A stretch of 31,943 nucleotides of DNA from a virus. The stretch covers positions 1-31,943 of IMG/VR virus record IMGVR_UViG_3300042521_001656; one strand, given 5' to 3'. The notes beneath the pieces are model-generated. The model did not search any database. It saw only the letters and a list, made by a program, of their open reading frames with translations, and was not told the DNA's origin. The position numbers and the translations under genes are program-made. Positions 15,622-21,692 of the stretch are shown in pieces (position 1 is the stretch's first letter; each line of letters opens with the position of its first letter).

Positions 15622-16116
15622 TCAGGGGCTGGGGCTAGGGGTCGGTGCGGTGGCTTCGGTGTAGGTGTAGCTGCCGTAACCCTGCAGGGTGAACGACACG
15701 GTGGCGATGCCGCCGGCTTCGATCGACTCAGAAAAGTCGGTGATGATGCCGATGCCGCTGTGCTTCTCCACGGTCGCCACCGAAGCGCCGGGGTCTGGCG
15801 ATTCGCGGTACCACTTGACGTATTGCCCGGTGGGAGCGTCCAGGGCGGCGTCCTTGAGCAGCTTGTAGCCCGCGTCCACGGTGTCCAGGTTCATGGACAT
15901 CGGGATGCTGTAGCTCTGGCTAGTGGCCACAGCTTTTTGGAAACCACCGGTGGTGCCGTAATCGGTCACCGTCTGGGTTTCGGTGGTGCCCTCAATGCCT
16001 GCGTTGGTCAGGTTGAGGATTTCGGTCAGGCCGGTGCTGCTGCTGGGGTGGGTGTCACTGGCAGAGGTGGCGTCGGCCATCCACAAGCGGTAGCCGATCG
16101 CGGACATAAACGCCAT
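15622..16116 (-). CDS. Major tail tube protein
   Basis: A 164-residue protein starts MAFMSAIGYRLWMADATSAS. It is Ser/Thr-rich and beta-rich (GIEGTTETQTVTDYGTTGGF, SQSYSIPMSMNLDTVDAGYK, SGIGIITDFSESIEAGGIAT, VSFTLQGYGSYTY), the usual signature of TP901-1/HK97-type tail tube proteins, including the closing VSFTLQG strand. It ends in a TPSPSP tail. A strong terminator sits just upstream at 16168-16198 and a junction motif lies between terminator and start. The gene therefore either has its own promoter there or depends on read-through. It precedes the neck genes, which is not the common order. Confidence 0.75.
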   Translation of the reverse strand: MAFMSAIGYRLWMADATSASDTHPSSSTGLTEILNLTNAGIEGTTETQTVTDYGTTGGFQKAVATSQSYSIPMSMNLDTVDAGYKLLKDAALDAPTGQYVKWYRESPDPGASVATVEKHSGIGIITDFSESIEAGGIATVSFTLQGYGSYTYTEATAPTPSPSP

Positions 16117-16137
16117 GGGGCAAGTCCTGTGAGGTCT

Positions 16138-16153
16138 GGCTCAAGTTGCCGCC
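16138..16153 (-). repeat. Junction motif copy (GGCGGCAACTTGAGCC)
   Basis: This is a full copy, GGCGGCAACTTGAGCC on the coding strand, followed by AGAC. It lies 21 nt upstream of the tail tube ATG and just after the terminator at 16168-16198. Because the terminator separates it from the upstream gene, it is the copy most suggestive of a transcription or translation signal for the following gene. Confidence 0.65.
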
Positions 16154-16167
16154 TGCGCTTGAGCAGC

Positions 16168-16198
16168 AAAAAAGCCCCAGGAGCATGCCCCCTGGGGC
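16168..16198 (-). terminator. Rho-independent terminator
   Basis: On the minus strand the arms GCCCCAGG and CCTGGGGC (8 bp perfect, 9-nt loop) are followed by six T. It lies between the basic protein gene and the tail tube gene, so it should cap packaging/head transcription and boost independent tail expression. Confidence 0.85.
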
Positions 16199-16217
16199 CT
16201 TTGTGCCGTGTTTGGGC

Positions 16218-16733
16218 TCACTTGCGCTTGCGGCCATTGCTTGCTTTGGCTTTAGCTTGGCGGGCTGCCGCTTGTTTTGGCTTAAGGCTGTTTTTGAAGG
16301 TTGATGTCTCTACAAAACTTCCGCCTTTGCGAGCCAAGGCTGATTTTCGCTTGCTTGCGGATTTGGATTTGTAGGCAGCTTTGGCAGCGCGACCGGCCGC
16401 GACTTGACTTGCCGCAGGCTTGGCGGCTGAGCGCTTAGCAGTTGGTTTTGCTGCAGGTTTAGCGGCAGCAGGAGTGCTGGCACCTTTGCCTTTTTTGCCG
16501 GTCAGATTGTTGGCAACACGGGTTAGGCCTGACTTGGCACCCGCGATAGCCTTTTTGCCAAAGGCTGTGCCAGCCGCAGGGCTTCCAGGGCCAAAGTCTT
16601 TTTGAACCGAGCGAAGTTTGCTAGCAGCTTCTTTATACTTAGCGCGAGCTTTGTCGTTTTTGGCGCTTTTGCCAATCTTTCCGCCCCCGCCGCTGCCAGC
16701 AAACCGACCACGGGCATCGCGCCGTTGAGCCAT
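16218..16733 (-). CDS. Highly basic Lys/Ala-rich protein, histone H1-like
   Basis: A 171-residue protein starts MAQRRDARGRFAGSGGGGKI. Residues about 20-170 are almost entirely Lys, Arg, Ala, Ser, Gly and Pro with AAKPAAKPTAKRSAAKP-type repeats, ending ASNGRKRK. Such composition is known from histone H1-like and other DNA-condensing proteins, so DNA binding in the cell or in the capsid is plausible. The N-terminal RDARGRF motif reappears in the basic protein at 23376-24341. The gene is bounded downstream by a strong terminator and upstream by a junction motif. Function is not established. Confidence 0.7.
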   Translation of the reverse strand: MAQRRDARGRFAGSGGGGKIGKSAKNDKARAKYKEAASKLRSVQKDFGPGSPAAGTAFGKKAIAGAKSGLTRVANNLTGKKGKGASTPAAAKPAAKPTAKRSAAKPAASQVAAGRAAKAAYKSKSASKRKSALARKGGSFVETSTFKNSLKPKQAAARQAKAKASNGRKRK

Positions 16734-16749
16734 GGAACCAAGGATGTCT

Positions 16750-16764
16750 GGCTCAAGTTGCCGC
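16750..16764 (-). repeat. Junction motif copy (GCGGCAACTTGAGCC)
   Basis: The coding strand reads TGA GCGGCAACTTGAGCCAGAC after the connector stop, nearly identical to the copy at 16138-16153 (both continue AGAC). The next start (ATG 16733) is 16 nt downstream, with no Shine-Dalgarno sequence visible. Confidence 0.65.
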
Positions 16765-17136
16765 TCAGGAGCGGAGCAGCTCCGCCTGCCCGCCTTGCTT
16801 GCTGTAGAGGCTGCTGAAGCGCCCGTCGTAGCCGATCGCCAGCGATAGTTGCTCGCGCCAATAGCCCTGCTGGGCGCGGATGCCGCTGAGCTTGGCCTCA
16901 GGGCTGCCGGGCTGCCACTCCAGCACGTCAGCGCGGATCAGGCCCAGGTCTTCTGACGCCTTGCTCTCGAAGGTGGTTTCAAGGGTGTTGAGCTTGCCGA
17001 TCGCGGTCTGGCTGGTGGTGATCGAGGCGGCTGAGGCCTCGTTCATGAGCACGTCGAGATGATCCAGGGGGATAGTGGACGCGGGGATGGCGAGGTGACG
17101 GCGGATGGCCTCGCGGTCGGTGGCAAGCCAGGGCAT
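16765..17136 (-). CDS. Probable head-tail connector protein
   Basis: A 123-residue protein with a good AAGGA ribosome binding site before ATG 17136. It starts MPWLATDREAIRRHLAIPAS, then LDHLDVLMNEASAASITTSQ. A helical section and a C-terminus GYWREQLSLAIGYDGRFSSL follow. The all-helical beginning with a REAIRRHL helix and the place just after portal/MuF genes suit an adaptor under the portal. The call is from position and size; I do not recognise the family firmly. Confidence 0.55.
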   Translation of the reverse strand: MPWLATDREAIRRHLAIPASTIPLDHLDVLMNEASAASITTSQTAIGKLNTLETTFESKASEDLGLIRADVLEWQPGSPEAKLSGIRAQQGYWREQLSLAIGYDGRFSSLYSKQGGQAELLRS

Positions 17137-17152
17137 GGCGGGTCCTTTTGCT

Positions 17153-17163
17153 TAGGTTGCCCC
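17153..17163 (-). repeat. Junction motif copy (GGGGCAACCTA)
   Basis: The coding strand reads GTCAGGGGCAACCTAAGC, 4 nt after the stop of the small acidic gene. The next start (ATG 17136) is 16 nt downstream. It differs from the consensus at CCTA instead of CTTG. Confidence 0.5.
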
Positions 17164-17167
17164 TGAC

Positions 17168-17371
17168 TCAAGCCCAGATTTGGTCAACAGCTTCCCTGTC
17201 TTGCTCTGACTGGGCCAAAACCAGAAAAACCTCTGACAGCTCCCCGATTTTTTCCTTGTCACTGCCTTGAGCCTTGTCATAGAGAGCTTTTAGCTGTCGC
17301 AAGCGATCAGCCGAAAACTCGTCGGTGGTCGCCACCCGCAATGCTTCCTCCAGGAGTGAGCTGAGCATCAT
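17168..17371 (-). CDS. Small acidic protein; candidate immunity protein
   Basis: A 67-residue protein starts MMLSSLLEEALRVATTDEFS and overlaps the end of the MuF-peptidase gene by 4 nt (ATGATG over the TGA). It is acidic (about 14 Asp/Glu against 8 Lys/Arg) and predicted all-helical. Its base composition is nearer to the AT-rich toxin-like half of the preceding gene than to the GC-rich structural genes. In polymorphic toxin loci the immunity gene directly follows the toxin and is often small and acidic; this one fits by place and charge only. A minor head protein is the alternative. Confidence 0.6.
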   Translation of the reverse strand: MMLSSLLEEALRVATTDEFSADRLRQLKALYDKAQGSDKEKIGELSEVFLVLAQSEQDREAVDQIWA

Positions 17372-19278
17372 GAGGCCATGTACTCATACAGGCTACGCCT
17401 GATTCGGTCATAGAGCTTGGGCCGCATCTGCTTGAGCCTTTCAGGCTGTGTCACAAAAGCAACAAAGCCCTCTGCAAAAGCCTCTCTGTCATTGGTGCCG
17501 CTATAGCGCGTCAGTTTTTTGTCAGCCCATAAGCGGATTCCAAGCTTGTCGTCTTTGGTTTCATCCATAAATTGAACGACATGGCCAATCTCGTGAATCG
17601 CAGTTGACATCACAGACCTTGCATCTTTTTCTGCGCCACCAGGCATGGCGCTAAAAGACCAAACGTCTTCTCCGTTTTCAAGTCGATTCAAGACAGCTGA
17701 TGTGTGCGCTGCTAACTTATCAACCTTAAATGCCCTATCTTTTAGTAGCTCGCCTTTTTTAACTGCAACAAAGTTGTAATTTTTGTAGGCGTGGCCATTG
17801 GCATCGGCAGACGGCAGGATAAATCTTTTCAGGTACTGATCAATTCTGCTTTCGTATAGCTCATCAATTGACTCGCCGGCCATTTTTTTCCTGATTCCGC
17901 GCCCAACAAGATCAAGGCCTTCACCAGTGCGCTGACGAAGCACCTCCTCTTGAAAAGTTTTGTTTTGCATAAACATATTCCAGCGCTCGGCTGGTGTGGT
18001 CTTGCCTGTAAAAACAAAAGTAGTTCCGCTTTTTTTTATAAACTCAACCATGGTTTTTGCGTTTTCGCCCGCTTCTCCTGGCTGCCCCATAAGTTGTTGC
18101 AACGCGTCTGCAATGTCCGAACTTGTAAGCCCAGCTGATTCGGTTGATTGAGCAATGGAAAAATTGCTGGCAACAATCTTTTTAAGATTTTCGGCTGCCA
18201 ATGCTTCAAAGCTTGTTGGCTCTTGTTTTTTTCTTTGTGTGGCTGCTGATGATTTGGTTGCCACCCGTGGCGGGCTCCACAACGCTTCCGGTGCCCGCTC
18301 CATCCCCAGCGACTTCTCAAACGGGCTAGGCCCGCTGATCGGCTCCTTGCCTGCTGCTTCCAGATCGGCCAGCACCGCCGCTCGGCCTTTGGCCTCCTCT
18401 TGCGGATCCACCAGGCCCAGCTCCTCCCATTCGGGGTCCCACGGCGTCACCGTGCAGCGGCAATTGGGGTGCGCTGGGCAAACCACCTCACCCAAGCGGT
18501 AGACCTTGCCATGGCGTGGGGCGCAATAGCCGCAGGTGCGGCTGCTGCCTACCGCCTGCCACTGCACCTGCTGAATGCCTTCGGCTTCGTAGCGGAGCTT
18601 TGTGCCCTCCACCATTGCGGCAGCCATCTCGGTGCGGGCGACCATCTGCGCCCGGCTTTTGGTTAGCTCCAGGTTGTTCTGCAGGGTGCTGCGCAGCTGC
18701 CGCCAGCTGTCGCCGCTGGCCAAGTGAAACTCCACCGAGCCAATGATCCGTCCGCGCAAATCCACCTCCACCAGCCGATTGAGCAGGGCAAAGGCCTGGG
18801 TGCCGCGACCACCGGCGGCATAGTTCGCCAGCGCCGCTTCCCGCTGGGCAGCTGCCACCAAGGCGCTGGGGTTTTGCTGCGCCATGCCGGGCGACAGGAT
18901 TGCCTCGGCATTGCTGGCCGCTTGGCTCAGCTGCCCGAGCGCTTCCTCGGCATTGGCCGGGGCGTTCTGCGCCACCCGCCGCAGTTCCGCCAGGGCCCAG
19001 TAATCCCCTGCCTGCTGCCCGGCCCGCAACGCCTTGCTCACCACCGGTTGCAGATCCGGGGGCAGCTTGAGGGCGCCCAACTCCTGGCCCAGCTGTTCGC
19101 GCAGGATCAGCAGCCGTTGCAGCGGCATCGTGCTGGCTCCATCGGCCGCACGCTTGTAGGCCGTTTCAATCCGCCCCTCTAGCGCCCGGTAGGCGCCGGT
19201 CAGGCCGTCAAGGATGTCACGTTCATAGGGGCCCAGCAGGGCATTGCCGAGCCGCTCCCAGCTGTCGGCCGGATCCAT
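17368..19278 (-). CDS. MuF minor head protein fused to HExxH metallopeptidase (MuF-type toxin candidate)
   Basis: A 636-residue protein. Residues about 1-290 form the MuF/SPP1 gp7-like minor head domain: helical N-terminus, ARTEMAAAMVEGTKLRYEAE, then a zinc-type cluster with C249, C252, C267, C273 and C275 (TCGYCAPRHG, PAHPNCRCTVTPWDPEWEEL). A linker of about 290-360 follows. The C-terminal part, about 360-636, has lower GC and Lys-rich codon use, and carries HEIGH at 562-566 followed by EAFAEGF at 599-605. This is the ligand pattern of gluzincin or lethal-factor-like zinc peptidases. MuF proteins with C-terminal toxin domains are a known class in temperate phages. The peptidase target is unknown. 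The ATG overlaps the portal stop by 1 nt. Confidence 0.85.
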   Translation of the reverse strand: MDPADSWERLGNALLGPYERDILDGLTGAYRALEGRIETAYKRAADGASTMPLQRLLILREQLGQELGALKLPPDLQPVVSKALRAGQQAGDYWALAELRRVAQNAPANAEEALGQLSQAASNAEAILSPGMAQQNPSALVAAAQREAALANYAAGGRGTQAFALLNRLVEVDLRGRIIGSVEFHLASGDSWRQLRSTLQNNLELTKSRAQMVARTEMAAAMVEGTKLRYEAEGIQQVQWQAVGSSRTCGYCAPRHGKVYRLGEVVCPAHPNCRCTVTPWDPEWEELGLVDPQEEAKGRAAVLADLEAAGKEPISGPSPFEKSLGMERAPEALWSPPRVATKSSAATQRKKQEPTSFEALAAENLKKIVASNFSIAQSTESAGLTSSDIADALQQLMGQPGEAGENAKTMVEFIKKSGTTFVFTGKTTPAERWNMFMQNKTFQEEVLRQRTGEGLDLVGRGIRKKMAGESIDELYESRIDQYLKRFILPSADANGHAYKNYNFVAVKKGELLKDRAFKVDKLAAHTSAVLNRLENGEDVWSFSAMPGGAEKDARSVMSTAIHEIGHVVQFMDETKDDKLGIRLWADKKLTRYSGTNDREAFAEGFVAFVTQPERLKQMRPKLYDRIRRSLYEYMAS

Positions 19279-20747
19279 CAGCTACCCAAACCAGTGGGCG
19301 GCATCAGCAGGTTGCCCTCCAGCAGCTGCCGGTCGCGCTCCAGCTGTTGATCCAGTTCCTGCTGCTGGCGGCCGTCCATTTCGGCCACTTCGGCAATGAC
19401 ATCAAAATCAGCCGGCAGGATGCCGCCGCGCTGCAGCAGCTCCAGGGTGGTTTCCTTGCTCAGGTAGCCACCATCAGCCAGGGCCTGCAGCTGGGCCACC
19501 TGCTGCGGTTCGAGCTTGGCTTCCAGCGCCTGGGCGTTGATGCTCAAGCTGCCGGTGGGATCCTCTTCGGTGTAGGCGCACCAAAGGAACTGGATCTGCT
19601 CAAACAGGCTCGCCTTTTGCAGCCCCGCAAGCATCAGCCCGCTCTGCACTTGCCCGGCCTGCAGCCTGGCCTGGGTCGCGGTAACGGCCTCTTTGCCGCT
19701 CATGAATGCCAACGTCTCAGCGTTGATCAGCTCTTCGATGTGCCGCAGGTGCTCCTGCTGCTGGGCGAGGCTGCTGCCAGAGGGCTCGGCAAACCGAAAG
19801 TCACCATCAACGGGCACATCGACAACGCTGTTGGGGCCGATCACCAGCGGTGGCGGCGTCTGGCCGTCCAGCAGCAGGGCGCCACGGCGCACGGGCACCG
19901 GCAACGCGCAGCGGTGCAGCAGTTCGTTGAGGTCCGAGCGGCTGCGGTAGTGCTGCAGGGTGAGCAGGGCCAGCTCGCGGAACGGCGGCAGCCCATGGCC
20001 CCAACGCTGCGGCTGCGGTGAGTACCAAATCAGCGGCACCTCCTGCAGGCTGGTAAATCCTTCTTCCACCAGTTGCAGCTTGGTGGTGGCGCCTAGCTGT
20101 TTGTTGAGCTTGTAGACCTGAAACGCGCCGGGTGTCAGCACCCGAAAAAACGGCTCCAAGGTGAACCCGAAATCACCGGATTCCACCTCGCGCCATTCCA
20201 TCACGGTGGCCTGGGTGAGCACCTCTTGGCCGGCGATGTATTCAGTCTTCCAGTTGAGGATATGGCGCCGCTCCAGGAGCACCAAATAGGGCTGACGGCC
20301 GAGGGCCAAGCGATCGGCCTCCGATGACACCGCTGCCTGCTGCGGCATCTCCACCATCACGGCGCAGCCGCCATCGCGCATGGCCAGCGCATCGGCCATG
20401 GCCATGAAGGCCGTGAGGTTGTTGCCCAGCTGGTCCACATCATCCAGCTGCTGCTCCAGCGACAGCGGCAGATCCGTCAAGCTGTACTGCGCCAGGATGC
20501 CGCTCATGGCCTCTACGGCCTTGCGAAAGCTGGGCACATAGGTGGCCCGTGCCAGACGGGCCTGGTAGGCGCGGTCTGGCTCTTTGACTTCCTGTGGCAA
20601 ATAGGTGGCGGTACTGCCGCGCAGGCCGTGCCAGCAATCGTTCAGCAGCTTGAGATCGGGTTCGATGTCCCGCAGGACTGGATGTTTCCAGGTCGGCAGG
20701 TTCGGCGCATCGAAGAGATCGCCGTCAATGGCAGGCCTGCCGTCCAT
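19278..20747 (-). CDS. Portal protein (DUF4055-like)
   Basis: A 489-residue protein. The N-terminus (DIEPDLKLLNDCWHGLRGST, YLPQEVKEPDRAYQARLARA, VPSFRKAVEAMSGIL) matches the start of DUF4055-type portal proteins. The region ALAMRDGGCAVMVEMPQ, YLVLLERRHILNWKTEYI and the following wing and clip fit too. The C-terminal half (LNELLHRCALPVPVRRGALL, SGSSLAQQQEHLRHIEELIN) includes the long helix over the DNA channel. It forms the dodecameric DNA gate. A near copy of the junction motif is embedded in its last codons (19308-19319). Its stop overlaps the MuF ATG. Confidence 0.85.
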   Translation of the reverse strand: MDGRPAIDGDLFDAPNLPTWKHPVLRDIEPDLKLLNDCWHGLRGSTATYLPQEVKEPDRAYQARLARATYVPSFRKAVEAMSGILAQYSLTDLPLSLEQQLDDVDQLGNNLTAFMAMADALAMRDGGCAVMVEMPQQAAVSSEADRLALGRQPYLVLLERRHILNWKTEYIAGQEVLTQATVMEWREVESGDFGFTLEPFFRVLTPGAFQVYKLNKQLGATTKLQLVEEGFTSLQEVPLIWYSPQPQRWGHGLPPFRELALLTLQHYRSRSDLNELLHRCALPVPVRRGALLLDGQTPPPLVIGPNSVVDVPVDGDFRFAEPSGSSLAQQQEHLRHIEELINAETLAFMSGKEAVTATQARLQAGQVQSGLMLAGLQKASLFEQIQFLWCAYTEEDPTGSLSINAQALEAKLEPQQVAQLQALADGGYLSKETTLELLQRGGILPADFDVIAEVAEMDGRQQQELDQQLERDRQLLEGNLLMPPTGLGS

Positions 20748-20768
20748 TCATGGGTAACCCTTCCGTGC

Positions 20769-20782
20769 CTTGAAATTGCCGC
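20769..20782 (-). repeat. Junction motif copy (GCGGCAATTTCAAG)
   Basis: The coding strand reads TAA CCCTCAGCGGCAATTTCAAG. It starts 6 nt after the stop of the HTH gene and ends 21 nt before the portal ATG. It is a diverged copy (ATTTC for ACTTG). Confidence 0.5.
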
Positions 20783-20788
20783 TGAGGG

Positions 20789-20974
20789 TTAAGCCAAGGC
20801 GCGGCGCACGTGGTACCGGGTGGTGTTGAGGTGGGTGGCGATGCGTTGCTGACTCCAGCCTTTGGCGCGGAGACGGCGGATGCGTTGCTGGCGGCTCTCG
20901 CTGAGCCAGAGGATCACACCGATCACAGCGATCAGCGGAACCAGCAGCACCCACAGGAGGGTGGTGACGGTCAT
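20789..20974 (-). CDS. Membrane-anchored helix-turn-helix protein
   Basis: A 61-residue protein. Residues about 4-24 (TTLLWVLLVPLIAVIGVILW) form one transmembrane helix. A basic linker SRQQRIRRLRAKG and a helix-turn-helix WSQQRIATHLNTTRYHVRRA follow, of the kind found in resolvase tails and sigma region 4. The product would bind DNA at the membrane. It sits between a sigma-like factor and the portal, separated from the former by an 86-nt gap with a perfect palindrome. A regulator of late transcription or tethering of phage DNA are both possible; neither is shown. Confidence 0.7.
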   Translation of the reverse strand: MTVTTLLWVLLVPLIAVIGVILWLSESRQQRIRRLRAKGWSQQRIATHLNTTRYHVRRALA

Positions 20975-21024
20975 GGGTGGGAATGCTTGGGGATGCGTCG
21001 GTGGCGGGCCGTGCCCTGCGCTTC

Positions 21025-21044
21025 CGACTAGCAGATCCTAGTCG
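21025..21044. promoter_or_regulatory. Perfect 7-bp palindrome between sigma-like and HTH genes
   Basis: The sequence cgactag-cagatc-ctagtcg has 7-bp perfect arms and a 6-nt centre. It lies in the 86-nt gap 20975-21060 after the sigma-like gene. No T-run follows on either strand, so a terminator is unlikely; an operator is the simpler reading. The CTAG core recalls the operators at 26747-26763 and 29765-29781. Confidence 0.5.
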
Positions 21045-21060
21045 ATGCTGCTGCGGTTGT

Positions 21061-21687
21061 CTACAGCCAGCCGGCATCCATGGCCTGATCGCTGTTGTGC
21101 AGCTCGAAATGGCCCAGTTCATGGCCCATGCCGGTGGTGGCACGCAGGTCGAGCTTGAGGGTGCCCAGGTCAATGCCGAGCATGGTGCAGACCTGCTGCG
21201 GCGTTTCGCCACGGTCCAGCAGGCGCCGGGCCTGCATGCCCCGCTGGCGCACGCTGCCGGGGGCCTTGAGCCAGAAGTTGTGGTCGCGGATGTAGTGGCG
21301 CCACTCGCCCAGGATGAAGGGCAGGGCAATGGAGGAGAACTTGAAGCCGCGCTCTGGGTCAAAACGGCGCACGGCTTTGAGCAGCCCGATCAGGCCCAGG
21401 CTGTAGAGGTCGTCAAGTTCAAGGCAGTGGTATTTGTGCCGCTGCTGTTTGATGATCAGCTTGAGCAGGGGCACGTGTTCGGCAACCATGCGCTCCTCGG
21501 CGCGGCGTTTGCGCGGGCAGGTTTCGTGATACAGCAGGCCGGTGGTGCGGCGCTGGGGTTTGGCCGCTGTGACCGCAACCGGGAATGGCGCGGGCATAGG
21601 CCTGGGCCATGGTGCGCTGGCCACCACAGGCGCATCCCAGAGGCTGAGCTGCCCTGGATCTGACTTGCGCTGGCGAGCCCTAGCCAT
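21061..21687 (-). CDS. Sigma-70 family RNA polymerase sigma-like factor
   Basis: About 208 residues from ATG 21687 (MARARQRKSDPGQ); a GTG at 21696 is an alternative. After a Pro-rich N-terminus, the section from about residue 70 to 150 is sigma region 2 (LLKLIIKQQRHKYHCLELDD, LYSLGLIGLLKAVRRFDPER, GFKFSSIALPFILGEWRHYI), the part that binds core polymerase and the -10 element. A region-3-like segment follows (SVRQRGMQARRLLDRGETPQ, QVCTMLGID). A recognisable region 4 is missing before the C-terminus. It lies between TerL and portal and could redirect host polymerase to structural genes. Its promoter preference cannot be read from the sequence. Confidence 0.8.
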   Translation of the reverse strand: MARARQRKSDPGQLSLWDAPVVASAPWPRPMPAPFPVAVTAAKPQRRTTGLLYHETCPRKRRAEERMVAEHVPLLKLIIKQQRHKYHCLELDDLYSLGLIGLLKAVRRFDPERGFKFSSIALPFILGEWRHYIRDHNFWLKAPGSVRQRGMQARRLLDRGETPQQVCTMLGIDLGTLKLDLRATTGMGHELGHFELHNSDQAMDAGWL

Positions 21688-21692
21688 GGTGG

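Noticed and set aside
18026-18034. Run of eight A on the coding strand in the MuF C-terminal half as a second frameshift site
   Set aside because: The alternative frames offer no long extension; the zero frame continues through the HExxH motif to the natural end, so slippage would only truncate.
20748-21362. 204-residue minus-strand frame over the sigma-like gene end and the HTH gene
   Set aside because: Its sequence is low-complexity Arg/Pro/Ser, it overlaps two better genes in another frame and would cover the palindromic gap.
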